A DNA stretch of 64,000 bases from an uncultured Eggerthellaceae bacterium (GCA_934630905.1 CAKTXN010000001.1:54092-118091); one strand, 5' to 3'; counted from the stretch's first letter, positions 43,674-52,587 are shown. The notes: generated from the letters alone by a model not told the origin. Translations and numbers: made by a program.

Positions 43674-44792
43674 CTAGATCTTCGCCATTTCCGCACACAC
43701 GCGTGAATACCAGAATTCCCAGTTCGGCGGGCAGTATTTCTTGGCACCTTCAACCGTTACCGTGTAACCGTAACCGCGCGAAAGACCGCGCACGTGGGCA
43801 TTAATGGCTTCTTCCCAGCTATCCCACGATGAACTTCCCCAGCCCCATGCGTTATGGCTGCGGAAGCAATAGAGCCCCTTGGAGCTTTCAACGCACGAGA
43901 TGGCGGGCGAAAAACGTGGGTCAACGCCGTAATCCCAGGCAGCGGCGGCAAACGTGGCACCCTGACCCGACATCGGCGAACCAGACAAGTACGCGTCGAT
44001 GCGCCCCGCCCATTGGTTCACGAAGTCGCTCTTATCAACTGACCAGTTAACGTTATCGCTCCCCGGATTAGAGGAAACGTCGCCATTCGTCAAATCGCCT
44101 TCGCTGGGCGTGCTCTCGCCGCCGGCAGCTTCTTCTTCGGCGGCCTTCTTCGCAGCTTCTTCTTCGGCCGCAGCAGCTGCTGCTGCGGCGGCTTCCTCTT
44201 CCGCCTTGCGCGCTGCCTCAGCCGCAGCCTGCGCCTGCTCGCGCAATTGCTGCGCTTGGACCAGCGCATCTTCGGCAGCTTGCGCCTCTTCGGCAGCCTT
44301 GGCACGCTTTTCGGTTAGACCCGCAGCCGTGGTATCCAGCTCGGCCTTCATATCAAGCAAGCTGTTAACTTCCCTCATTTTGCTGTTATAGAAAGCGGAA
44401 ACGTAATCGATGTTCAGCAAGAGCTCGTTGAAATTCTCAGACGATAGCAACAACGTTATCAACGAGCCGCCCTCTTGTTGCATTTTGTAGAGCGACCGCA
44501 TTGCCTCATCGCTTTTCGCCTGCTGAAGCGGAATCTGCGCCGAAAGCTCCTGAATGCGCTGCTCATTCGTCGCGATTTCGGCCTCTATTTCCTCCAGAGC
44601 CTGTTTTGCCTGCTCATACGTTGCCGCCGATTGCTCAACTTGCTCTTGCGCAGCGGTGGCCTGGGCGTACACATCGTTTTCCTCGGCAAGGGCGGAATGC
44701 GCAAACGCGGTCAGGGAAAATACGGCTACGCAAGCAACAAGCGCAATAGCCGACGCAACGAACGTCTTTCCCTTCCGCAGAAAAGTACTCAC
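43674..44792 (-). CDS. Secreted coiled-coil protein with glucosaminidase-like C-terminus
   Basis: 372 residues. The signal peptide (about 1-36) ends AHSALA. Residues 40-230 are a long coiled coil rich in Gln/Glu/Ala, like the regulatory helices of PcsB/CwlO-type hydrolases. An Ala/Glu run and a Gly/Ser linker follow. The last 110 residues (GQGATFAAAAWDYGVDPRFSPAISCVESSKG...NAWGWGS) resemble lysozyme-like glucosaminidase domains. It is probably a cell-wall hydrolase or a factor for one. GTG 44792 follows AAAGGA; an in-frame ATG 10 codons earlier is less well placed. Confidence 0.75.
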   Translation of the reverse strand: MSTFLRKGKTFVASAIALVACVAVFSLTAFAHSALAEENDVYAQATAAQEQVEQSAATYEQAKQALEEIEAEIATNEQRIQELSAQIPLQQAKSDEAMRSLYKMQQEGGSLITLLLSSENFNELLLNIDYVSAFYNSKMREVNSLLDMKAELDTTAAGLTEKRAKAAEEAQAAEDALVQAQQLREQAQAAAEAARKAEEEAAAAAAAAAEEEAAKKAAEEEAAGGESTPSEGDLTNGDVSSNPGSDNVNWSVDKSDFVNQWAGRIDAYLSGSPMSGQGATFAAAAWDYGVDPRFSPAISCVESSKGLYCFRSHNAWGWGSSSWDSWEEAINAHVRGLSRGYGYTVTVEGAKKYCPPNWEFWYSRVCAEMAKI

Positions 44793-45119
44793 TACCGGAT
44801 CCTTTCTTGTTTGATAGCCCAATTATAAGGGAAGCCGCGCATGCACACCAAAACCCCACGAGCGGCATCGGGGCGAACGGCGCACCGGAAAAATCCTACC
44901 GCTTCGCCCTGCTTTGTGGTACACTACCCCAGCAATTGCATAAGGGCAGTTCGTAACCATCCTGCCCGGGAAACATAACCGTTTTTCGAATCAAAACTAA
45001 GGGAGATGAGAAGTGGGACTTGCGCGCCCGCCATTGACCTTGGCTGCGCGGTTTCACTTTGCCGCAGCGGGTCATACGCGAACGCGGCGTAAGTCCGGCG
45101 CTTGCAAGCGCACAAAAAC
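44793..45119. other. Spacer upstream of the queuine-salvage pair
   Basis: No gene is supported. One hairpin, GGGCAG/CTGCCC (about 44944-44965), followed by an A-rich stretch recalls preQ1-type leaders in outline, but the pseudoknot-forming tail cannot be matched. No ribosome binding site lies before the radical SAM start. Confidence 0.3.
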
Positions 45120-45815
45120 ATGGACAGATACAGTAAAATCACCGAAAAGCAGCCGCGCGAAATCGTATTGCTCCGCGGTCGAGGATGCGCCTTTCCCACG
45201 TGCGCATTCTGCGACTATCACGACGATAAATGCAGCGATGAGCAGGCAAATTTCGAGTTGAACAAGCAAGTTCTTGATTGCGTAACGGGCGAATTCGGCG
45301 AAATCGAAGTCATCAACAGCGGCTCCGTTTTCGAACTTGACCGCCAAACGCGCGCCTATCTTGCCGAAGTTTGCGCAGGTCGCGGCATATCCACCATTCA
45401 TTTCGAGGCACACTATAATTACCGCACCCGCCTTGATGCGCTGCGCGAAGAGTTTGCCCCCTTCAACTTAAAGATGAAAATCGGCATCGAGACATTCGAT
45501 GCGCCGTTTCGTGAAAACGCGCTGCATAAAGGCATTGCCGAAACCGATCCCGCCAAGATTTGCCGCGGATTTCAAGAAGGCAACTTCCTATTCGGCATTA
45601 CGGGCCAAACGCAAGCAAGCATGGAACGCGATATCGAGCTTGGCTTAGCGCACCTTGAGCGCATCTGCTTGAACATCATGACCGAGAACACCACCAGCAT
45701 CAAACCAAATGCGCAGGTCATACGCGTATTTGTGGAAAAAATCATGCCGCGCTACCAAGACAATCAGCGCGTGGACATCCTTTTGAACAACACCGATTTC
45801 GGAGTGGGAGATTAA
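45120..45815 (+). CDS. Radical SAM protein, candidate queuine lyase (QueL-like)
   Basis: 231 residues, short for a radical SAM enzyme. The cluster motif is C23-X4-C28-X2-C31 (GCAFPTCAFC), one residue longer than the canonical CX3CX2C. MKIGIETFD and VINSGSVFE fit the barrel. The next gene, 6 bp away, is a YhhQ queuosine-precursor transporter. Known queuine-salvage clusters pair such a transporter with the radical SAM lyase QueL that frees queuine from queuosine. Assignment rests on that context. ATG 45120 lacks a ribosome binding site; a TTG at 45102 is the alternative. Confidence 0.65.
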   Translation: MDRYSKITEKQPREIVLLRGRGCAFPTCAFCDYHDDKCSDEQANFELNKQVLDCVTGEFGEIEVINSGSVFELDRQTRAYLAEVCAGRGISTIHFEAHYNYRTRLDALREEFAPFNLKMKIGIETFDAPFRENALHKGIAETDPAKICRGFQEGNFLFGITGQTQASMERDIELGLAHLERICLNIMTENTTSIKPNAQVIRVFVEKIMPRYQDNQRVDILLNNTDFGVGD

Positions 45816-45821
45816 TTCATT

Positions 45822-46562
45822 ATGAACGAACTGCTTTTACTTTTTTCCGTTGTCTTCATTTTTGGAGCGACGCTTTTAGCATATCACCTGTTCGGCAAAG
45901 CGGGCCTTTTCGTGGTAAGCGCCTGCGCAAGCATCTTGGCGAACATCGAGGCAAACATTCTGATTATCGGCTTTGGCATGGAGCAGACACTGGGCAACGT
46001 GCTTTTCGCCGTAACGTTTTTGGTCACCGACATTTTCTCGGAATGCGAAAGCAGGCGCGACGCGCAAATCGCCGTGTGGCTCGGTGTTTTTGCCAGCGCG
46101 TTTTTCCTGGTGCTCAACCAAAGCTGGCTTTGCTACACGCCCAGCCCCAATGATGTTTCCATGCCGCATGTTCAGGCATTTTTCGGCAGCACGCCGCGTA
46201 TTCTGCTGTCCTCGCTTGCGGTTTACGCCCTCAGCCAAGTCTTCGACGTGTGGCTTTACCATAAATGGTGGGCGTTCACCGAGAAGCGCACTGGCAATCG
46301 CCGCGCATTTTTGTGGCTGCGCAACACGGGTTCCACGCTGGTCAGCCAGATCATCAACACGCTGCTGTTCACATTCTTTGCGTTCTTCGGCACGTACGAC
46401 ATTCCCACACTCATCTCTATTTTCCTGTCCAGCTACGTGATTTTCATCTTCACGTCGCTGCTGGACACGCCCGCCGTGTACTTGGCGCGTCGCCTGAAGG
46501 AAACGGGAAAGACCGGGAAGCTGCTGGTCAGCGCAAAGAACCAAGAGGTCTCGCAGGCGTAG
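45822..46562 (+). CDS. yhhQ: Queuosine precursor transporter (YhhQ/QPTR family)
   Basis: 246 residues with six membrane helices. LLFSVVFIFGATLLAYHLFGKAGL, NVLFAVTFLVTDIFSE and the SQVFDVWLYHKW segment match the COG1738 family that imports preQ0, preQ1 or queuine. In the two-gene unit with the radical SAM protein it would supply salvaged queuosine or queuine for tRNA modification. No tgt or queA gene is in the window. Convergent with the RNA ligase gene. Confidence 0.87.
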   Translation: MNELLLLFSVVFIFGATLLAYHLFGKAGLFVVSACASILANIEANILIIGFGMEQTLGNVLFAVTFLVTDIFSECESRRDAQIAVWLGVFASAFFLVLNQSWLCYTPSPNDVSMPHVQAFFGSTPRILLSSLAVYALSQVFDVWLYHKWWAFTEKRTGNRRAFLWLRNTGSTLVSQIINTLLFTFFAFFGTYDIPTLISIFLSSYVIFIFTSLLDTPAVYLARRLKETGKTGKLLVSAKNQEVSQA

Positions 46563-46695
46563 CGGACACAGCGGGCGCCACACAGGAAACCAAGTGCGGC
46601 AGATAACGACGGACGACGACGGACAACGACGGACGAAGAAGCTCGCCCTCGAAATGCCCCACCCTGCCCGCCACGGTCTTCTCGCGGTTTTCACT

Positions 46696-46743
46696 AAAAG
46701 CGCGTTTGGGATCAAAGAACATGATCCTGAACGCGCTTTTTTG
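46696..46743. terminator. Bidirectional terminator between yhhQ and the RNA ligase
   Basis: AAAAGCGCGTT and AACGCGCTTTT flank a second stem, GGATC/GATCC, and the outer stem ends in T and A runs. The RNA ligase stop codon lies in its loop. Confidence 0.85.
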
Positions 46744-47632
46744 CCCTACCTGCAAGAACCGCGAAATCAACCTTTGGGTTCTTGAATTTCTTAACCCAGT
46801 TGGGGCATTCCTCAAGCAAATCTTTCCAGCACAGGGACTGAAGCATGCCCATCATCTTATGGCTCGATGCGTCAAACGCTTCAGCGCCCAAGATGGACAA
46901 AACCTTCGCAACGCTTTTATCAATCTCCGAATCGGTCATATACGTTTCAACAATCTGCGGTTCAACAGGTTCGGACTCCAACGGGGGCTTTTTCTGCTTC
47001 TTGAACTCGTCGAGCACAATTTTGCCATATACGGCATTACCGAACTTGCTCACAAAGCCGGGGACCTTGCAGACCACGCCTTCTCCAATAAGACCGGTGC
47101 CTTCAAGTAAGAAATCGTTGCTTTTCGCAACCGACAAAACATCCTCGAAACTTGGATGATTCAGCGTTGCAAGCAGCTTTACGAAATACGCATCAAGCCC
47201 GTAGCCGGCAAGCTCTTGCCTCCATTGCATTTCGGGCAGGTATTGCTTTGTATCGCAGTCGTACACATCGAATATGAAGAACGTCGCTTTAGAGGTCTTC
47301 GCGTAGTGTTTGAAAGCACCGATGAATGAATCTCGGCCCATCCACTCGCCGTAGACAATCTTGTTCTGGTTTTCTTCGCAGTACTTCTTCAAAAGCTGCT
47401 GTTCTGCACCATCCGACATGGCCCACGCATAGAAAAAGCCGTTGTCCTCCTTGCCGGACAAAAGATTATTTCTTGAACCAACTGCGAAACAATCGCTAGA
47501 GGAATCCCAAAATACGCAGCCGTTAGAGCCATCGACCTTTGCCGTCACATACACAGTATCGTTATCCAAAAGACCGTCGCATGCCTCGCTGGACAATCTT
47601 TCGACGTGCGTGTACTTCTTGTAGTCGCTCAT
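46712..47632 (-). CDS. RNA ligase, T4 Rnl2 type
   Basis: 306 residues. The nucleotidyltransferase motifs are in order: motif I K32 in VTAKVDGSNG (the lysine that takes AMP), a conserved SRNN block (53-56), a GEWMGR block (95-100), motif III FFIFDVYD (118-125), motif IV EGVVCKV (184-190) and motif V with K204 (YGKIVLDEF). The C-terminal 90 residues resemble the helical Rnl2 tail. Rnl2 enzymes seal 3'-OH/5'-PO4 nicks in duplex RNA. No polynucleotide kinase or RtcB partner is adjacent. GAGGAGG lies 6 nt before ATG 47632; an upstream extension of the frame has no such support. Confidence 0.83.
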   Translation of the reverse strand: MSDYKKYTHVERLSSEACDGLLDNDTVYVTAKVDGSNGCVFWDSSSDCFAVGSRNNLLSGKEDNGFFYAWAMSDGAEQQLLKKYCEENQNKIVYGEWMGRDSFIGAFKHYAKTSKATFFIFDVYDCDTKQYLPEMQWRQELAGYGLDAYFVKLLATLNHPSFEDVLSVAKSNDFLLEGTGLIGEGVVCKVPGFVSKFGNAVYGKIVLDEFKKQKKPPLESEPVEPQIVETYMTDSEIDKSVAKVLSILGAEAFDASSHKMMGMLQSLCWKDLLEECPNWVKKFKNPKVDFAVLAGRAKKRVQDHVL

Positions 47633-47782
47633 TTCCAACCTCCTCAATCTGGAAAACTGAACGAATTGTACCGATGTCGAATTGGCAAGCATGTGGCATG
47701 TTTGGTACATGCTTATTTTTCTGCAGACATGCGAAGACACCTTGCTTGGCCTGAAACGCTGTGAGACAAGGTGCCAGACAGC

Positions 47783-47817
47783 AAAAAAGGCTCGATGGGA
47801 TACTCCCACCGAGCCTT
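47783..47817 (-). terminator. Terminator of the class I aldolase gene
   Basis: On the minus strand AAGGCTCG and CGAGCCTT close an inner GGTGGGAG/CTCCCATC-like stem, followed by six T. It is about 80 bp past the aldolase stop. Confidence 0.85.
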
Positions 47818-47894
47818 CTCTTTATATGGAAATTAAACGAAAGCGCCGTTCACCGCACTGCTTCGCTGCAACGCCGCGCCATTCGCACGTCATT

Positions 47895-48830
47895 CTACAG
47901 CGCGAAATCCTTTTCGCCATTAAACACCGCAAGCGCGTCTTCCACGGAATAATCCGCCAGGGTAATGGCGCTGATTGCCTTCGTCAAGCGCACCGCTTCG
48001 TCCAAAGAACGCTGATGGATGTTGCGGCCCGTTGCGTTGCCGCATGCGCCGCCAATATGAATCTGATCGTACAGCTGGCTCAGGAACACGTCGGCCTCAA
48101 CCGTGGAACCGCCAGCGCACACCAAACCAGTGCGACCAGCAGCCATAGATGCAACTTTCAGCGCCTCGGCAGCGGAACCTTCCGCGGGCTTCGGCGGGTT
48201 AACCTTCACGAAGTCGGCACCCAAGCACAGTGCAACGCCAGCAGCACCGGCAATCAGAGCGGGATCCTTCTCGGCGGTTACAGCTTTGCCGCGCGGGTAA
48301 ATCCACAGCACCACCAACAGGCCATTTGCATGAGCCTGGGCAATCAGGTTGCCTGCTTCGGCCATCATGGTTGCTTCGTACTCGGAACCCAGGTAGATGG
48401 TGTAACCCAAGCCAACAATGTTCACGCCCGCTTCGCGCATGGCCAGAATGGCATCCAGATCGTAGAGCTGCGGGGAGTACGGATCTTCCTGCTTGGTGGA
48501 AACCAGGTTCGTTTTGGAGTTCATTTTCACCAGATAGTTGATTTCGGGATAATCGGCAGCATACTGAGCAATCAGACCACGCTGACCAGCCAAAACGCCA
48601 ATAACGCCCTGGGAGCCAATGCGGAACAAGTGCTCGGGCTCTGCGTCAGCGATATCAATACCTTCACCATAGAAGTCGCCGTTCATATGCTCGACCTTCT
48701 GATCGCAAGCGAACAGCATCAAACGACCCGTGCCGCGCGTTGCCTTCATGTAATTTTCAACGTAAATCTCACGAGACTCAGGCAACACGTCTGCGGGGAC
48801 ACGCACCTGATCAGCGGTAATGGTGGGCAT
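47895..48830 (-). CDS. Class I (DhnA-type) fructose-bisphosphate aldolase family protein
   Basis: 311 residues of a DeoC/DhnA-type barrel. LMLFACDQKVEHMNGDFYG, the Schiff-base region GADFVKVNPPKP and the phosphate-binding VCAGGS...IHIGGACGNATGRNIHQ fit archaeal-type class I aldolase. It would cleave or form fructose-1,6-bisphosphate; a related 2-deoxy- or phospho-sugar aldolase role is possible. AAGGAGG precedes the ATG. Single gene with its own terminator. Confidence 0.87.
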   Translation of the reverse strand: MPTITADQVRVPADVLPESREIYVENYMKATRGTGRLMLFACDQKVEHMNGDFYGEGIDIADAEPEHLFRIGSQGVIGVLAGQRGLIAQYAADYPEINYLVKMNSKTNLVSTKQEDPYSPQLYDLDAILAMREAGVNIVGLGYTIYLGSEYEATMMAEAGNLIAQAHANGLLVVLWIYPRGKAVTAEKDPALIAGAAGVALCLGADFVKVNPPKPAEGSAAEALKVASMAAGRTGLVCAGGSTVEADVFLSQLYDQIHIGGACGNATGRNIHQRSLDEAVRLTKAISAITLADYSVEDALAVFNGEKDFAL

Positions 48831-49032
48831 GCTACTTCCTCCTTAAAAATTTGAAGCCGGAAAACCGACTCTTCACGCACGTTGCTGGTAAATATTGCGC
48901 GCAGCTTTCCGCGCACACCTTGTTTAATTGTACCGCGAAGATAGCAGTTGCGGGCGCCCTTCTGGTAAAAAGCTGTCACGCAAGACGAACGGCGAAACAG
49001 TCGAGAAGCAAGCAGCGAAATCGAACCCCAGC

Positions 49033-49064
49033 TTGTTGACAAATTACCCCACCTTTTGTCAACA
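49033..49064 (-). repeat. 32-bp palindrome, copy 1 (inverted)
   Basis: Exact reverse complement of the units at 49485-49516 and 55262-55293. Read on the minus strand it has arms TGTTGACAAA and TTTGTCAACA around the core AGGTGGGGTAA. Confidence 0.9.
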
Positions 49065-49209
49065 TTATGAGTGTTCGAGGGCTCAAGATACCCTACACGC
49101 CTCGTTTGTTTACGCCTTGTCGCGATGCGTTGAGCGTCTCAGATAGCGTGAAGGTCTGATTTTACCTGCGACATGTTGCGGTTTCGACGCCCCCTTGGTC
49201 CTACAGCAG

Positions 49210-49424
49210 CATGTTATCGTTTTTTCCTTCCAAATGTGCAAAAAATTCCTGTTCGGGGCACATCGGAAATCATTCGCAGACCGGACAGCACCGCTTGAGA
49301 CGAAGCGAGCCCGCAAAAGCCCAGGTCGTGCATCATAAGCGCCGAGGAAACGAAAGTCAGCGCCCCTCTAACCTGCCCCGAACCGTAGTATTTTGCACAT
49401 CTGCGTCCATTTTCCGACAAGATG
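49210..49424. repeat. Palindromic element, copy 3 (about 215 bp)
   Basis: The ends CATGTTATCG and CGACAAGATG are inverted at 8 of 10 positions. Inner 26-bp arms at 49235-49260 and 49374-49399 match at 22 of 26 (TGTGCAAAA and GTTCGGGGCA are exact). It lies between the first two 32-bp palindromes. The stem shares TTCGGGGCA with the element at 32911 and otherwise differs. Confidence 0.65.
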
Positions 49425-49484
49425 ACCACGATTCGATGTTTTCCGGGAAAAGCGGGGCCGCGAAGGAGAAGGCGGCGCGCCAAT

Positions 49485-49516
49485 TGTTGACAAAAGGTGG
49501 GGTAATTTGTCAACAA
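49485..49516 (+). repeat. 32-bp palindrome, copy 2
   Basis: Identical to 55262-55293 and inverted relative to 49033-49064. It starts at the base next to the TM2 gene's stop codon, so on the minus strand it would be a hairpin immediately after translation ends. Confidence 0.9.
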
Positions 49517-50089
49517 CTAAAGCCACTTGCGCGAGCCGTACACGTAATCAAGCTCGAATTGGTTTTGGGTCTTGATCAGGTAAATCAACCCCTCGACTAC
49601 CGCCAGCAGCTGCACAACAAGCGCGATTGCGCCAAACGTTGCCAACGACCCCACAATGGTCACGCCCAGCATGATGAAACCTTCGTTGGTGCATCCCATA
49701 TAAAACTTATGGATGCCGAACAGTCCAAAGAAAATTGCCAAAATTCCCGCCGCAATGTGATCCTTTGAAGGTACGAAACTTTGGGCACGCGACGACGGGC
49801 GCGACTCATCGGGAAGCTGCGAACCTGCTTCGGAAAACGGCGCATGCGTATCGGAATATTGCGCTCCCTCGGGATAATTCCCCGACGCAACAAAATACGC
49901 ATCATCGCAGTTCATTGATGTATCCGTGGAAGTTTTGCCATCCGAAGAGCAATCCTGATGACATCCTGAGCTTTGCATAAAGCGCTGACGAGCGGCAATC
50001 AGACGCTCCTGAGCAGCTTTCAGGTTCGCCTCGGCCGCAGCAACTTCGTCTGCAGCAAAAGCTGATGCCTTATGGCTCCCATTCGTCAT
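49517..50089 (-). CDS. TM2 domain-containing membrane protein
   Basis: 190 residues. The N-terminal part (1-105) is hydrophilic, with a short coiled coil (VAAAEANLKAAQERLIAARQR). Residues about 110-180 form a TM2 domain: two helices with the DHIAAGILAIFFGLFGIHKFYMG motif. Function unknown; TM2 proteins are small two-helix membrane proteins. The stop codon abuts the 32-bp palindrome. Followed upstream by the PRC-barrel gene in the same direction. Confidence 0.85.
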   Translation of the reverse strand: MTNGSHKASAFAADEVAAAEANLKAAQERLIAARQRFMQSSGCHQDCSSDGKTSTDTSMNCDDAYFVASGNYPEGAQYSDTHAPFSEAGSQLPDESRPSSRAQSFVPSKDHIAAGILAIFFGLFGIHKFYMGCTNEGFIMLGVTIVGSLATFGAIALVVQLLAVVEGLIYLIKTQNQFELDYVYGSRKWL

Positions 50090-50205
50090 GATTTACGCTC
50101 TCTCCTTGTCAATTTCGCTTCATGCCGCGCGCCAAACGCTCCACGCACAATGCAGCTGCGCCTGCACGCACTTCGACCGCATCCGCATGCGTCTCGCTCG
50201 CTTAC

Positions 50206-51081
50206 TTACTTGCGCGCCTTATCGAACTCTTCTTTGAACGCGCTGAACATCCCTTTGGCGCGCCCAATCTGACGACCCGTTGCATACGCGCCCTTGTTCA
50301 CCGCTTGACCTACTGCTTTTGTGGCCTTTTGCGCGGTAGGCTTCGCGCTTTCGGCCGCATTCTTCACTGAATCCGAAACGCTATCAACCGCGTCTTTCAC
50401 TTTCGCGCCCGCAACAGCAGTCGCCTGACCAGCCTTTTCAGCCAAGCCGCCCGTTGCTTGGATGTCCATCGCATCATCGGTTACCAACAACGCACCAAAC
50501 TCCGAAAGCTCTTCCGCCAGCGCCATTTCGTGACGAGTAGGCGCATTCACGTCTTCTTGCGCGCGATGCTTCTCGTACGCGGAAAGCGGACTGCCAATGC
50601 CGCGTTTGAAGCCCAGCACCATATTCGCCGGCAGCTCGCGCGTGCCCAAAAGCGCACCCGCAGTAGAGCCCTCGTCAACAAACACGCGCGTCACTTCACC
50701 TGTATCCTGATCGAACTCAACCGAGCCCACGTAACCCAGGGCCTGGCCGTCCTTCGTGCACATGACAAGCCCAACCCACAGCACGCACTCTTCCCAGTCA
50801 ATACCCAGACGCTTGCAGGCGGATTCGCCCGACGTACCCTTCTCATCGTTGAGCTCGATAGCGCCATCATCGTTCCAGGTGAAACCGTCAAGCGTCACGA
50901 AAGAATCCGCGCGATGGAACATAAGCAGCAGGTCGGGACGCTTTATCAAAAAGCCAATAACGCGCTTCTCGGTAGGGTGAAAAACGCAGCAATGCACTTT
51001 GCCAATGCGCTGCGTGCCATCTTTGCCTCCCAGCACCTTTGTGCCAACAAGTTCTTTTGTCGTAATCAAATTTCGCGCCAT
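50206..51081 (-). CDS. PRC-barrel domain protein with Ala/Lys helical tail
   Basis: 291 residues. The first 80 (LITTKELVGTKVLGGKDGTQRIGKVHCCVFHP) and about 100-170 (GQALGYVGSVEFDQDTGEVTRVFVDEG) look like two PRC-barrel-type beta domains. Residues about 205-291 form an amphipathic Ala/Lys/Val repeat helix (AGKAKDAVDSVSDSVKNAAESA-like) similar to stress or LEA-type helices. Role unknown, perhaps envelope-associated. ATG 51081 has GGTGG upstream; the longer start is less supported. Confidence 0.75.
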   Translation of the reverse strand: MARNLITTKELVGTKVLGGKDGTQRIGKVHCCVFHPTEKRVIGFLIKRPDLLLMFHRADSFVTLDGFTWNDDGAIELNDEKGTSGESACKRLGIDWEECVLWVGLVMCTKDGQALGYVGSVEFDQDTGEVTRVFVDEGSTAGALLGTRELPANMVLGFKRGIGSPLSAYEKHRAQEDVNAPTRHEMALAEELSEFGALLVTDDAMDIQATGGLAEKAGQATAVAGAKVKDAVDSVSDSVKNAAESAKPTAQKATKAVGQAVNKGAYATGRQIGRAKGMFSAFKEEFDKARK

Positions 51082-51382
51082 ATCGAAACCACCCAGAAAG
51101 GTTAGTCGCTGAACATTACACACGCCTTATCAGGCAAAATACCCCACGATTCGCCCTAAAGCGCTTCGTGATCATCCGCGCAAAGAGCTTGCCGTGGGGC
51201 AAGAATCAATCAATAACATATGCCGAGTCCAAGAGAAGAAGCTGTTGTCTGAGCCGATCGAGCCGCTCGGGCCATTTGCACCCCAGCTTTACCGCCCATG
51301 CATCCACATGGCGCGTTCCGCGAATCACGAACCGCGTTCCTTTTGCACCAGCCACACGCAACGCAAACGATGCGCCCGCGTG
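51082..51382. other. Spacer between the YtxH-like and PRC-barrel genes
   Basis: 301 bp. No gene is supported; it should hold the promoter of the PRC-barrel gene and the terminator of the YtxH-like gene, but neither is distinct. Confidence 0.3.
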
Positions 51383-51877
51383 TTACTCTTCGGTCTTAGC
51401 AGCAGGTTCAGCAACTGCTTCGGCAGCTGCAGCGGCAGGAGCTTCTTCGACAACCGCTTCAACCGGCGCAGGCTCAACATCGACAAGCTGTGCCTCTTCG
51501 GCGTTCTTTACGACCTGAGCAGCAATGCGCTGACGAGCAGCTTCGATCTTCTTGCGCAGCTCATCGTTATCGGCGGCGGTGGCAACACCCGTACCCACGC
51601 CCGATGCGACTTCCTGCACCTTAGTGCTGGCCGTGGCGTAGAATTCATGCGTCTTTTCAGCCGCTTGCTTCACAAATTCCTGACCCTGAGCAGCAACGTT
51701 CTGGGCAGCCTGAGTTGCCTGGTTGGCAACATCGGTGGTGCCAGCGGTTTCGAGCACGGCGGAAACGGCATCCTTAGCCAAATTCCTGTTCTCAAAGCCC
51801 GAACGAGGGCAGGTGAAATATGCAATAGCAGCGCCCACTGCGCCACCTGCAAGGAAAACTCCGAGTTTCTTAACCAT
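51383..51877 (-). CDS. YtxH-like stress protein
   Basis: 164 residues. A short N-terminal membrane segment (VKKLGVFLAGGAVGAAIAYFTCP) is followed by a long Ala/Gln/Lys helix and an acidic Ala/Glu/Pro tail, the layout of YtxH-type envelope stress proteins. AGGAGG is 6 nt before ATG 51877; a longer in-frame start is not supported. It neighbours the PRC-barrel and TM2 genes, which share the same low-complexity style. Confidence 0.72.
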   Translation of the reverse strand: MVKKLGVFLAGGAVGAAIAYFTCPRSGFENRNLAKDAVSAVLETAGTTDVANQATQAAQNVAAQGQEFVKQAAEKTHEFYATASTKVQEVASGVGTGVATAADNDELRKKIEAARQRIAAQVVKNAEEAQLVDVEPAPVEAVVEEAPAAAAAEAVAEPAAKTEE

Positions 51878-52044
51878 AGCTGGCCTCCTTGATCGAAAAG
51901 GGGATCCGTAAGGTTTATCGCTTACTGACAGCATTATACGCTGCCTGTTTGACGGGGAAAGACAAAACTTCCCCTGGTTGCCATTCCGTAACCCTCTTGG
52001 CACAAACCAGAATGGAGAAGGCGAAGGCGCGCAAGCCTTGCGTG

Positions 52045-52587
52045 CTAGCAAGAAGCAAGCGCCTGATTCACCTGTTCAACAGCTGTTTTTAGCGCGCGAA
52101 GCGTCGCGATATCATCACGAAAGCCCAACTCCACCCGTCCCAAGCCTTGCACGGGGTCAAGCCATCGGCTGTTCCCCATGAAAAGCGTATCTGAACTGGT
52201 GGTTTTTGCGGATTCATTTTGAACCATGCAGTCAATTGCCACATGCTCAAGAACATGGATAAGCGGCGTGCGATTCATAACGGCCCCAAACGTGGTGCCG
52301 CGCTTGTTTTTGCATGCGTGTTCGGCAAGTTGCGGATGCGCTTGCAGCAGAGCGCTCACGAACGCCGGCGACGACACCCGAGGGCACGCAGGCGAAAGCT
52401 GCACATCGCACACCATGCGATCCGCCTTAACCACCACGCGGCTCACGCGGACGAAGGGCTCCGCGGCACACGATCCCGCTGAAGATGCGGGCGCTGACAC
52501 GGACGCTGCTCCTACAGCCGGTGGCATCGCAGGTTCCGCCGCTTCGGGTGCGGGCGAACCCATCGGCTCGGGCCTCTTGCTAAGCAT
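52045..52587 (-). CDS. Protein of unknown function
   Basis: 180 residues: an Ala/Pro-rich first 40, then a compact domain (VVVKADRMVCDVQLSPACPRVSSPAFVSALLQAHPQLAEHACKNKRG...TPLIHVLEHVAIDCMVQ). The HVLEHVAID block faintly recalls the N-terminal region of cyanophycin synthetases, but this is not enough to name it. The start (ATG 52587) overlaps the end of the upstream gene by 8 bp, so the two are translationally coupled. Confidence 0.65.
   Translation of the reverse strand: MLSKRPEPMGSPAPEAAEPAMPPAVGAASVSAPASSAGSCAAEPFVRVSRVVVKADRMVCDVQLSPACPRVSSPAFVSALLQAHPQLAEHACKNKRGTTFGAVMNRTPLIHVLEHVAIDCMVQNESAKTTSSDTLFMGNSRWLDPVQGLGRVELGFRDDIATLRALKTAVEQVNQALASC

Noticed and set aside
44930..45000. preQ1 riboswitch before the radical SAM gene
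   Set aside because: A hairpin and A-rich tail are present, but the pseudoknot pairing of known preQ1 classes could not be drawn.
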